Assembly (NCBI RefSeq): GCF_001613805.1
Contig: NZ_LPVY01000002.1
Coordinates: forward strand, 310,001-374,000
DNA: 64,000 nt
From: Thalassospira lucentensis
GTDB lineage: Bacteria; Pseudomonadota; Alphaproteobacteria; Rhodospirillales; Thalassospiraceae
Direction of reading: 5' to 3'
The notes under the pieces were generated by a model, which made no database searches, was not told where the DNA came from, and worked only from the letters and a program-made list of their open reading frames with translations. Shown here in pieces: positions 8,109 through 15,897 of this stretch. The translations under genes were made by a program, and so were the position numbers. The stretch's first letter is position 1, and each line of letters opens with the position of its first letter.

Positions 8109-9473
8109 TTAGAAATCAAAATAATAGAAGTTTTGGGGATGCTGTGACGCCAGTACCGAACTTCCGATAATCATTACCAGCAGCACCGGAACAAGAAGCG
8201 GGGCAGGAATGCGGCTGGCGGCTGAGCGAATTTTCGCAACCTGATCGACTGGATGCAACGCCAGCAAGATAATCCCGCAGATCACCGGCACCGTGGCATC
8301 TCCTGCCCAGATGCTCCAACCGCCTCGGGTAAAGCTCCCGATGGCCACATCATAGGCCACAGACAAGTTCGGTGAGCGGAAAATGACGGCCAAAAAAGAC
8401 CAGATCAGAAAAGTCCCAGCTACGCAAAGGCCAGCCTGCCAACCGCGGACTTTATTCGCATAACGGGAATATCCGGTTGCGTTCTCGGCAAACATGATCA
8501 AGCCATGGAGAAGCCCCCAGAGAACAAATGTCCACGCCGCCCCATGCCAAAGACCCGATACCGTCATGGTCAGGATGATCGATAGATGGCGGGCATACTT
8601 ATGCAGACGGTAATGCAGAGGCTTGAACACATAATCGCGCAACCAGAAGCTAAGGGTCATGTGCCATCGCCGCCAAACTTCGGTTAGCGAGGTTGAGGCA
8701 TAAGGCGAGCGAAAATTCTCCGGAAAGGAAATGCCCAGCATCCCGGCAAGTGCGATCGCCATGTCGGAATAAGCAGAGAAATCACAGTAAATCTGTATCG
8801 CAAAACCAAATATGGCGGCCAATCCTTCCCAACCGGAAAGTGTGGCATGCCCCGCATAGGCTTGATCAACAAAAGCCCCGACTGGATCTGCCACCAACAC
8901 TTTCTTCAGCATACCTGTTGCGAACAGGGCAAGATTTGGCACAAAGGCGGAGCGATCCAACCTCAGTTGTGGCAGTTGTGGCAAAATGTGATGAGCCCGC
9001 AAGATAGGCCCGGCGATCAGATGAGGAAAGAAGGTCACATAGACAGCAGTTGGCCAGAATCTTGGTGGGGTTTTCTCAGGCTTTTGCGCCGTATCCACCA
9101 TGTAGCTGACGACGGAGAAGGTTACAAACGAAACGGCCAGCGGCAAGGTCCAGTCAAGGCGAGGTGTAGAAAGTCCTGTCATCGTCGCCACCGAGCCGAG
9201 AAGAAAATCGGTGTATTTGAATAGCACCAACGGCATAAACGAGATAACGAGCGACACCGGCAACCAGCGTTTATCATGCCATATCAGCTGTAAAAGCAGC
9301 CAGCACCCGACCACCATGCCAACCAGCAAAAGAAGATAGGGCGGATACCACCACGCATAAAAAAACAGGCTGGCCAGAGTGACAAAAACCAGTCGTAGAC
9401 GTTTAGGACAGAACGCGAACAAAACGCAGAACGCCACGAAGAAAATCAGAAACGATGGCAATTGAAACAGCAT
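8109..9473 (-). CDS. MBOAT family O-acyltransferase (AlgI/DltB-like)
   Basis: The 454-residue polytopic membrane acyltransferase has the MBOAT signatures: IYCDFSAYSDMAIALAGMLG, SLTEVWRRWHMTLSFWLRDY with the first histidine, and VSGLWHGAAWTFVLWGLLHG with the presumed catalytic histidine. AlgI-type proteins pass acetyl groups across the inner membrane to an SGNH partner that modifies an extracellular polysaccharide. The upstream gene, 6 bases away, encodes exactly such an SGNH protein. Its DNA is less GC-biased than the housekeeping genes beside it. The acceptor glycan is unknown. Confidence 0.92.
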   Translation of the reverse strand: MLFQLPSFLIFFVAFCVLFAFCPKRLRLVFVTLASLFFYAWWYPPYLLLLVGMVVGCWLLLQLIWHDKRWLPVSLVISFMPLVLFKYTDFLLGSVATMTGLSTPRLDWTLPLAVSFVTFSVVSYMVDTAQKPEKTPPRFWPTAVYVTFFPHLIAGPILRAHHILPQLPQLRLDRSAFVPNLALFATGMLKKVLVADPVGAFVDQAYAGHATLSGWEGLAAIFGFAIQIYCDFSAYSDMAIALAGMLGISFPENFRSPYASTSLTEVWRRWHMTLSFWLRDYVFKPLHYRLHKYARHLSIILTMTVSGLWHGAAWTFVLWGLLHGLIMFAENATGYSRYANKVRGWQAGLCVAGTFLIWSFLAVIFRSPNLSVAYDVAIGSFTRGGWSIWAGDATVPVICGIILLALHPVDQVAKIRSAASRIPAPLLVPVLLVMIIGSSVLASQHPQNFYYFDF

Positions 9474-9479
9474 CGCTGC

Positions 9480-10457
9480 TTAGTCCTTCGGGATGGTTAG
9501 TTCTGGCACTAGAAGATCGGTAAAAATTTCAAAGGCTTTAGCATTCGCATGCACATCATTTGATGCCACCCAGTATTTCTCGGCCGGAGCAGATTTCATC
9601 ACTGGCACGGGATCAATAAATATCCAATCCCGTTCTTTTGCCTTTGCAGCCATGACCTGATTGATAAAATCGAAACGATAGGGATCAAAACTGTGGGGCT
9701 CGGGCACCAGAAGAATAACGACGCGATACCCCCGCCTTTCCTGATCCAGCTTAAGCCGGTCCATCGCCGCATCCATTGCCGCCATGCCAGGCCCTTCGGT
9801 CCAGACAGCTCGGTAGGAATCGACAAGCTCTTGCTCCCCCGTGCTGTTGCTGGCAGCCATTTCTATAAACGAGACGATCAGGGCATACAGTTGGCTATGA
9901 CGCACCAGCCAACCGGCATGATCTGATTTTTGAATGATCGGTGCACGCGCCGTGGCGAGCATAACGACAGTCTGGGGATCAATTTTGGGACTATAGTGCA
10001 GCCAGTGCGCAACGATCTGCGACATGTTCATATTGCCGACACCCGTTGTCATCACTTCGGCATTTGGCCCGAGACGATCTGCAAGTTGGCCGCGCAGCGT
10101 GTCTTCTTCCGGCACACCCCAACCCATAGCAACGGAATCCCCGATGATCACGACCCGGTTTTTCCCTCGCGTGGCAAGGTCGACCTCTGGTCCGCGCATA
10201 CCAAGGGAATTGATCGAAACCTCAACCCCCTGTAGCCGGGCGGAGGTACCCGGGATGTGTTCGTGCCCAACAGCCGGATCATCACTTTTCTGCTTCAGCA
10301 GCGTTGCATAGCGCCACATTTCGACCAGATAGTTTTTCTGATCCGCCGTGGCGAGCCGTACCAAGCCTTCCCCCGCGCCACAGGCAAGGATCAGACCGCA
10401 CAGAACCAGCGCTGCACCAGACAGAAACCGTCCCGCAAAAGTTTTTTTATTCGTCAT
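9480..10457 (-). CDS. Membrane-anchored SGNH/GDSL-type protein, partner of the MBOAT acyltransferase
   Basis: The 325-residue protein has an N-terminal membrane anchor (SGAALVLCGLILACGAGEGL), then an SGNH-type block I, VVIIGDSVAMGWGVPEEDTL, and a late D-x-x-H-like block NDVHANAKAFEIF. The catalytic domain should be periplasmic. Position between a DUF5989 micropeptide (3 bases upstream) and an MBOAT gene (6 bases downstream) matches polysaccharide O-acylation pairs such as AlgI with AlgJ/AlgX. The sequence is divergent and the acyl donor and acceptor are not shown. Confidence 0.82.
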   Translation of the reverse strand: MTNKKTFAGRFLSGAALVLCGLILACGAGEGLVRLATADQKNYLVEMWRYATLLKQKSDDPAVGHEHIPGTSARLQGVEVSINSLGMRGPEVDLATRGKNRVVIIGDSVAMGWGVPEEDTLRGQLADRLGPNAEVMTTGVGNMNMSQIVAHWLHYSPKIDPQTVVMLATARAPIIQKSDHAGWLVRHSQLYALIVSFIEMAASNSTGEQELVDSYRAVWTEGPGMAAMDAAMDRLKLDQERRGYRVVILLVPEPHSFDPYRFDFINQVMAAKAKERDWIFIDPVPVMKSAPAEKYWVASNDVHANAKAFEIFTDLLVPELTIPKD

Positions 10458-10460
10458 GAA

Positions 10461-10613
10461 TCAAAATACTGCGTATACAAACGGAGCCCAGCTGGTGTTG
10501 GCTAGGACCACAAAAAGCACCGAAAATATCAGAATCAGTAAAAAAAACGGGATGAGCACTAATCGCGATTTTTTGCCGAACAGAAATCCAAAAAGATCTG
10601 CTATAAACCTCAT
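10461..10613 (-). CDS. DUF5989 (SxtK-like) 50-residue membrane micropeptide
   Basis: A 51-codon gene starts with ATG at 10613 and ends with TGA at 10461. The product begins MRFIADLFGFLFGKKSR, continues with one hydrophobic helix (LIPFFLLILIFSVLFVVLA) and ends APFVYAVF. The basic linker, single helix and APF(I/V)Y ending match the DUF5989 family, the small protein commonly found beside carbamoyltransferases and SxtJ proteins. It overlaps no other real gene and heads the minus-strand operon with the SGNH and MBOAT genes. Its function is unknown; a small accessory to the membrane enzymes is plausible. Confidence 0.82.
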   Translation of the reverse strand: MRFIADLFGFLFGKKSRLVLIPFFLLILIFSVLFVVLANTSWAPFVYAVF

Positions 10614-10762
10614 GCATTCCTCCGCAAAATACGCAAATTTTCCATTGCATCCATTAGCCAGAAAGCCATTGAATCCGCAACAATTTTATTGTTCTTCTTA
10701 CATACTCCAACAATTAAAATAAATATCATTTCATCATATTGGCAGGACAGGCAGGTAGCTTG
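10614..10762. promoter_or_regulatory. AT-rich divergent promoter region of the acyl/carbamoyl locus
   Basis: This 149-base spacer separates the DUF5989-SGNH-MBOAT operon (minus) from the SxtJ-carbamoyltransferase-SGNH operon (plus). It is strongly AT-rich, especially 10678-10740, as expected for back-to-back promoters. I could not assign individual -10/-35 boxes with confidence. Confidence 0.5.
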
Positions 10763-11131
10763 ATGACAAACAGGGTTTTTGGCTTTATCTGGTGTATAAT
10801 TTTTATGATCGTGGCCCTGCTGCCATTGCGCCATAATGGGGACCCCCGCTGGATATTTGCAGCAGCAGCTGTGCTTCTGGCATGCTTTTCCACGTTCCTT
10901 CCAAACGCACTATCCCCTCTAAACCGGGCATGGACCCGATTTGGCATGGTTATGCACACCATCATCAGCGAGATTGCACTTTTTGTGATCTACTATGGTG
11001 TCATCACGCCCGGGGGGCTTCTTCTGCGGGTTTTTGGACGGCACTCCGTCACAAAGGACTTTGATCAGGCTGCCGACAGCTACTGGAAGTCCCACGACAA
11101 CGAAACCACCGACTTTACCAAACCTTACTGA
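10763..11131 (+). CDS. SxtJ-family membrane protein
   Basis: The 122-residue protein has about three hydrophobic segments (VFGFIWCIIFMIVALLPL, WIFAAAAVLLACFSTFLP, IISEIALFVIYYGVI) and the SxtJ-like core LNRAWTRFGMVMHTIISEI. The polar tail ends YWKSHDN...TDFTKPY. The ATG at 10763 has an AGG site 7 bases before it; a TTG eight codons upstream is less likely. It ends 8 bases before a carbamoyltransferase gene, the arrangement known from saxitoxin sxtI-sxtJ-sxtK and many surface-polymer loci. Its molecular role is not known. Confidence 0.83.
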   Translation: MTNRVFGFIWCIIFMIVALLPLRHNGDPRWIFAAAAVLLACFSTFLPNALSPLNRAWTRFGMVMHTIISEIALFVIYYGVITPGGLLLRVFGRHSVTKDFDQAADSYWKSHDNETTDFTKPY

Positions 11132-11139
11132 TTTCTCAC

Positions 11140-12969
11140 ATGCAGATTCTTGGAATATCCGCCTATTACCATGACAGTTCCGCCGCACTCGTGCGCGATG
11201 GAATGGTGGTGGCCGCGGCACAGGAAGAGCGTTTTTCCCGCCTCAAGCATGACCCGGCTTTTCCTGCCAAAGCTGCACAGTATTGTTTGGAAATGGCCGG
11301 GAATATGCCTGTCGATTATGTCGTCTTCTATGACAAGCCATTCCTGAAATTTGAACGGATTCTCGAAACCTATCTTGGCTTCGCCCCCAAGGGGTTCTCC
11401 ACCTTCCGGGTTGGCTTACCTGTCTGGGCGAAGGAGAAACTATTTCAGCGTTCTCTGCTGATGAAGGAATTGCAGGCGATCGCGCCAGACCGCTTTACCT
11501 CTGAACAGCTTCTGTTTTCCGAGCATCACTTAAGTCATGCTGCCTCGGCTTTTTATCCGTCTCCGTTTGACGATGCGCTGGTTCTAACTATGGATGGCGT
11601 CGGCGAGTGGGCGACCACTTCGGTCGCGATCGGTCACGGTGCGGATATGAAAATCCTGCACGAGATTAATTTTCCACATTCGCTTGGGCTGCTCTATTCG
11701 GCATTTACAGCCTATGCCGGGTTTAAGGTCAATTCCGGCGAATATAAACTGATGGGGCTATCCCCATATGGCCATCCACGATTTGTCCAGACCATTCTGG
11801 ATCACCTGATCGACCTGAAACCCGATGGCAGTTTCCGCCTGAATCAGCGTTACTTCAGCTACTGCACAGACCTAAAGATGTTTAATTCCCGGTTCGCTGA
11901 ATTGTTCGGAGAACCTGCCCGTACCCCAGAAGCACCGCTCACGCAGTTCCACGCCGATATAGCCGCATCCATTCAGCATGTTACGGAAATGGTGGTGCTG
12001 CGCATATGCCGCGCCATGGCAAAGGAAACCGGGCAGAAAAATCTGTGTCTGGCCGGTGGGGTTGCGCTTAACTGCGTGGCAAACGGTAAAATTGCGGCGG
12101 AAGGAATCTTCGAGAATATCTGGATCCAGCCAGCTTCCGGGGATAGCGGCGCAGCTCTTGGCGCTGCCTTGGCAGCCTCTCACCTGCACCTCAAAACCCC
12201 ACGTAGCGTGCGAAAGCCAGATGCCATGGCGTCCTGCGCCCTCGGCCCGGAGTTTTCCCAGAGCGAGATCGAAGACACATTGACCCGTGCAGGGGCAAAG
12301 TTCTTGGTAATGCCGGACGACGATCTTTGGCAGGATACGGCAGCAGCTCTCGCAGACGGAGAAGTAACGGGCTGGTTTCAGGGCCGGATGGAATTCGGTC
12401 CGCGCGCGCTGGGGCAACGTTCCATCCTCGGCGATCCGCGTGATCCGGCAATGCAGAAAAAGCTTAATCTAAAGATCAAGTTCCGCGAGAGCTTCCGCCC
12501 GTTTGCACCCAGCGTTCTGGCAGAGGACGCGGCGGATTGGTTTGATATGCCTCAACCTGATTCCCCTTACATGATGCTGGTAACGACAGTTGCAAAGAAA
12601 CACCGTAAAATCTCCGCAGAAGAAGCGGAAACGCGTCACGGCCTAGAATATCAGGATATTCAACGTAGTGACATTCCTGCGGTCACACACACAAATTTTT
12701 CCGCCCGGATTCAGACTGTTCGACACGAAAGCAACCCACGTTATTACGCGCTGCTTGATGCATTTAAACAGAAAACCGGCTGCCCGGTTCTGATTAACAC
12801 CAGCTTCAATGTCCGAGGAGAGCCGATTGTCGCTTCCCCGGCAGAGGCGTTTCGCTGTTTCATGGCCACCGGCATGGATCGGCTCGTCATTGGCAACTGC
12901 GTGCTAAAAAAGACAGACCAAAACCCGTCACTAGCAAGCGATTACCATATTCATCAGGAAGCGGATTAA
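11140..12969 (+). CDS. O-carbamoyltransferase (NodU/CmcH/SxtI family)
   Basis: The 609-residue cytoplasmic enzyme is of the TobZ/NodU type. An N-terminal YrdC-linked Kae1-like half begins ILGISAYYHDSSAALVRDG and holds the metal-binding EHHLSHAASAFYPSPFDDAL segment and the MDGVGEW nucleotide loop. The C-terminal half holds GEVTGWFQGRMEFGPRALGQ and NTSFNVRGEPIVASP. Family members make carbamoyl-adenylate and transfer the carbamoyl group to a hydroxyl. The length is normal. It is tightly coupled to the SxtJ gene before it (8 bases) and the SGNH gene after it (1 base). The acceptor is likely a surface sugar or lipid intermediate, by context only. Confidence 0.93.
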   Translation: MQILGISAYYHDSSAALVRDGMVVAAAQEERFSRLKHDPAFPAKAAQYCLEMAGNMPVDYVVFYDKPFLKFERILETYLGFAPKGFSTFRVGLPVWAKEKLFQRSLLMKELQAIAPDRFTSEQLLFSEHHLSHAASAFYPSPFDDALVLTMDGVGEWATTSVAIGHGADMKILHEINFPHSLGLLYSAFTAYAGFKVNSGEYKLMGLSPYGHPRFVQTILDHLIDLKPDGSFRLNQRYFSYCTDLKMFNSRFAELFGEPARTPEAPLTQFHADIAASIQHVTEMVVLRICRAMAKETGQKNLCLAGGVALNCVANGKIAAEGIFENIWIQPASGDSGAALGAALAASHLHLKTPRSVRKPDAMASCALGPEFSQSEIEDTLTRAGAKFLVMPDDDLWQDTAAALADGEVTGWFQGRMEFGPRALGQRSILGDPRDPAMQKKLNLKIKFRESFRPFAPSVLAEDAADWFDMPQPDSPYMMLVTTVAKKHRKISAEEAETRHGLEYQDIQRSDIPAVTHTNFSARIQTVRHESNPRYYALLDAFKQKTGCPVLINTSFNVRGEPIVASPAEAFRCFMATGMDRLVIGNCVLKKTDQNPSLASDYHIHQEAD

Positions 12970-12970
12970 A

Positions 12971-14044
12971 ATGAAAATAACAGCCCGGGTAAAAAATGGA
13001 ATCTATCTGGTCTCAACACGGCTGTTCCAATTTTTCATTGTTCTATGCCTGATCGGCGGCTTTCTTGATATTATGATCCCGATCGTCGAACATTCTACAT
13101 CGGTATTAACAAAAAAATTTACTGAACTGCAAAGACCAGCTCAAATAGAGCCCGGCTCTGTAAATGATGTCATAGAGAAATTGCCTGCTTTGCCCGTTTT
13201 GCGAATACCCGGTATCGAGGGTGTCTTGAAGGAACACCATTCCCCGGGCATCAACATTTCAGCCGATGGCATGCGCTCTAACGGGCAACCCTTACCTCAG
13301 AATGTAAAATCAACAGTGTTTCTTCTGGGATCGTCGCCAGCTTGGGGCTACCGAATTGCGGATCATCAGACATTGTCTGCTCACCTTGAACGGAATCTGG
13401 TAAACACGCGGGTAGAAAATTATGCCGGATTGGCACAAAATCTGGCAGGTAATACATTGCGCTGGCATTTATTAGACAAGAAAAACCCAAAACCGGACCT
13501 TGTAATTATCTCCGGCGCCAGCACAGACATAGGATTAAATTGCCACGCACAATACAACATACGAAATGTAAAAAACATTAACCATGACAGCAAAAATTTT
13601 TATTACAACTTATACAAAAAATTCTTAAGTAAAAACAAAGAATATGATGATTTTATTTGCGATACAAAAATAAATCAAGAAATAGCCGTAGAACAGTCGA
13701 TAATAGCAGTTAAAAATGCTGTAAATTTCGCCAGAGAGCAGGGCATTCCATTTTATATTGTATATTTACCAACGCCATATGATGGTTTCAGCAACAACGA
13801 AAATCTATTGAATGTTGGCGAATTTGGTGCCCATTTGACGACGAAGCAACATGTATTCAGCCTTCACTATAAGGCCCTGCTGGAACTGAATATCCCTGAG
13901 TTAATCGACCTGTCGCAGGCTCTGCCACCAGATCAAGTCTATTTTCTTGATAAGGGATCGCATCTCTCAGGTAACGGCAATAAAATCCTTGCCTCCAAAA
14001 TAGCCGATCGCATTCGGAAGGATTATCCCTCTATATCCGAGTAA
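12971..14044 (+). CDS. Membrane-anchored SGNH-hydrolase-like protein, AT-rich
   Basis: The 357-residue product has an N-terminal anchor (LFQFFIVLCLIGGFLDIMI). It then shows an SGNH-like block I, TVFLLGSSPAWGYRI, an Asn/Gly region NYAGLAQNLAGNTLRWHL, and a C-terminal DKGSHLSGNGNKILASKIAD that supplies the D-x-x-H-type pair. The central part (about 13530-13800) is markedly AT-rich, unlike the window average, which suggests recent acquisition. It starts one base after the carbamoyltransferase stop. It is the second SGNH protein of the locus and only distantly like the one at 9480. Confidence 0.78.
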   Translation: MKITARVKNGIYLVSTRLFQFFIVLCLIGGFLDIMIPIVEHSTSVLTKKFTELQRPAQIEPGSVNDVIEKLPALPVLRIPGIEGVLKEHHSPGINISADGMRSNGQPLPQNVKSTVFLLGSSPAWGYRIADHQTLSAHLERNLVNTRVENYAGLAQNLAGNTLRWHLLDKKNPKPDLVIISGASTDIGLNCHAQYNIRNVKNINHDSKNFYYNLYKKFLSKNKEYDDFICDTKINQEIAVEQSIIAVKNAVNFAREQGIPFYIVYLPTPYDGFSNNENLLNVGEFGAHLTTKQHVFSLHYKALLELNIPELIDLSQALPPDQVYFLDKGSHLSGNGNKILASKIADRIRKDYPSISE

Positions 14045-14111
14045 ACATCCCCGTAGAATTTCGATACCAAGCAATTTCAAGTGCTCGTGGACGAACTGGG
14101 TTTCGCCCCCA

Positions 14112-14834
14112 TTACGACGCAGTGAATGACGCCATCAGCACCTTAAGCACCCGCACGATATCCCCATCGGTGGCGACCCGTCCGGCGGCGTAACCGTCCC
14201 CCGCCGGGATGGCTTTCTTGCACGATGCGTGCAGTTCCGTTGCCCCGGTTGTGCGCAGCAATTTGGCCGCATTTTCCGGCGTGATACCGCATCCGGGCAG
14301 AATCGTGATCCGCCCGTCTGCCTGTGTGATCAGGCGTACAATCATGTCCGCTCCCTGTTCGGCGGTTGGCTGCTGGCCCGATGTCAGGATACGGTCAAAG
14401 CCAAGGTCGATGGCACCTTCAAGCGCGTCAAACGGATCGGGCACCGCGTCAAACACCCGATGCAATGTCGCGCCAAGCCCGCCCGCCACGGACAGAAGAT
14501 CGGCCAGCATGTCGCGATCAAGCCGCCCGTCCGGCGTTGCCGCGCCAATCACGATCCCCTCTGCCCCGTGGTCGCGGGCAAGGGCGATGTCGCGTTTCAT
14601 GATCGCCACGTCAGACGCGCCATAGATGAAATCGCCGGGCCGTGGCCGGATCATCACCCGGCAGGGCACGGGAATATCGCGCAAAGAGGCCATCGCCCCG
14701 GCACTTGGCGTCACCCCGCCGACCGCAAGGGCCGAACAATATTCAATGCGATCCGCCCCGGCGCGCGCGGCCACCATCGCATCGTCAAAACTTTCAACAC
14801 AGATTTCCAGAAGCGGCTTTTTTGCGGTTGTCAT
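14112..14834 (-). CDS. cutC: CutC family protein
   Basis: The 240-residue TIM-barrel protein has family signatures LEICVESFDDAMVAARAGAD, IEYCSALAVGGVTPSAG, MIRPRPGDFIYG, TLHRVFDAVPDP and RILTSGQQPTAEQG. It is named for copper homeostasis in E. coli, although the direct copper role is disputed. Its ATG overlaps the stop of the upstream ROK kinase gene by 4 bases (ATGA), so the pair is translationally coupled. Codon use is of the normal high-GC type, unlike the flanking glycan genes. Confidence 0.92.
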   Translation of the reverse strand: MTTAKKPLLEICVESFDDAMVAARAGADRIEYCSALAVGGVTPSAGAMASLRDIPVPCRVMIRPRPGDFIYGASDVAIMKRDIALARDHGAEGIVIGAATPDGRLDRDMLADLLSVAGGLGATLHRVFDAVPDPFDALEGAIDLGFDRILTSGQQPTAEQGADMIVRLITQADGRITILPGCGITPENAAKLLRTTGATELHASCKKAIPAGDGYAAGRVATDGDIVRVLKVLMASFTAS

Positions 14835-15787
14835 ACACCCGCCCCGCCAGCCAGAAGATGCAGCATCGCCGCCCCGCGAAGCCCGCCATCGCGGCTATAA
14901 TGGCCCGGCACCACCAAGGGCGCGTCATAGCGGCCGAGAACCCGTGCCCGCACCGCGTCGTCGATCATCGCGATCAGGCGGCTTTCAGAAGCCAGCCCGC
15001 CGCCGACCGGCACGCAATCGGGGTCAAGCACATTGACCATCAATGCAAGCTCCCCCGCGATCAGATCGACAAAAATCTCCACCGCGCGGCTTGCCATCGC
15101 ATCCCCGCCCTGCCAGCCATCGGTGATCTCGTAACTTGGCCGTTCCTGCCCGGCGCCAAGTCCAGCACCAAGCCCGGTACCAAGCCCTGCAATCTGCCCG
15201 TAAATCCGTTCAAGCCCGCGCGCCCCGCCCCAGGCATCAAGGCACCCGTTCCGGCCACAGCCGCACACAACACCCGCAAGCCCATGGCGGATCAGCGCAC
15301 CGGAAACATCATTGCCATGGCCCCATTCGCCGCGAATGCCGCTGCGACCGCCAATGAACTGCCCGTCAACAACAATGCCGCCGCCCACCCCGGTACCAAG
15401 GATGATGGCAAAAACCGTTCGCGCGCCCTTGGCCGCCCCGCCGCGTGCCTCGGCAAGCGCAAAGCAATCGGCATCATTGGCGACCCGCACATCACGATTG
15501 AGGATTTTCGAAAGCTCCGGGCCAAACGGCCATCCCTTGATCGCCGGGATATTGGCCGAAATCACCGCCCCGGTCTTGGGGTCAAGCCCCCCGGCAAAGC
15601 TGATGCCGATATCGGCATCCTCGCCAAATTCGCGGTCGGCATCGACAATCAGCCCGGCAATCGCCGCGACAAAGGCATCGCGATCCTGCGCGGGTGTCGG
15701 CACCTTGATCTGGGAAAGAATGTCGCCACTGGCGTCAAACGCCCCGAATTCGATTTTCGATCCGCCGATATCAAATGCGTAATGCAC
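14831..15787 (-). CDS. ROK family sugar kinase (N-acetylglucosamine kinase/fructokinase-like)
   Basis: The 318-residue protein shows the ROK ATP loop FDIGGSKIEFGAFD, the DADCFALAEA segment, TVFAIILGTGVGGGIVVDG, and the zinc-binding CGCGRNGCLDAWGGARG (Cys-x-Cys-x4-Cys). It is expected to phosphorylate a hexose or N-acetylhexosamine in the cytoplasm. Residues about 197-212 contain a short Gly-Leu-Gly-(Thr/Ala) repeat not usual for the family, encoded by an imperfect 12-base tandem repeat. It is coupled to cutC. The exact sugar cannot be assigned. Confidence 0.88.
   Translation of the reverse strand: MHYAFDIGGSKIEFGAFDASGDILSQIKVPTPAQDRDAFVAAIAGLIVDADREFGEDADIGISFAGGLDPKTGAVISANIPAIKGWPFGPELSKILNRDVRVANDADCFALAEARGGAAKGARTVFAIILGTGVGGGIVVDGQFIGGRSGIRGEWGHGNDVSGALIRHGLAGVVCGCGRNGCLDAWGGARGLERIYGQIAGLGTGLGAGLGAGQERPSYEITDGWQGGDAMASRAVEIFVDLIAGELALMVNVLDPDCVPVGGGLASESRLIAMIDDAVRARVLGRYDAPLVVPGHYSRDGGLRGAAMLHLLAGGAGV
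15149..15197. repeat. Imperfect 12-base tandem repeat inside the ROK kinase gene
   Basis: About three to four in-frame units of a CTTGG(T/C)(A/G)C(C/T)GG(G/A)-type 12-mer (read on the minus strand) encode Gly-Leu-Gly-Thr/Ala. They add a flexible low-complexity loop to the kinase and could change copy number by slippage without shifting the frame. Boundaries are approximate. Confidence 0.6.
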
Positions 15788-15897
15788 CGAAACCTCTATT
15801 GTCAGGGATCAAAACGATCATATCGCTGTGTAAGGCAACCGGACATTCGCAACAATCTTTGCGGAACTTGTGGCCAAGCTTGATCAAGATAATCTGG

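Noticed and set aside
7827..14111. Genomic island integrated at tRNA-Gln
   Set aside because: The glycan locus begins about 200 bases after the tRNA, but I found no integrase and no repeat of the tRNA 3' end on the far side.
14642..15883. 413-codon plus-strand frame across cutC and the ROK kinase
   Set aside because: It is extremely Arg/Pro-rich and overlaps two recognised genes on the other strand.
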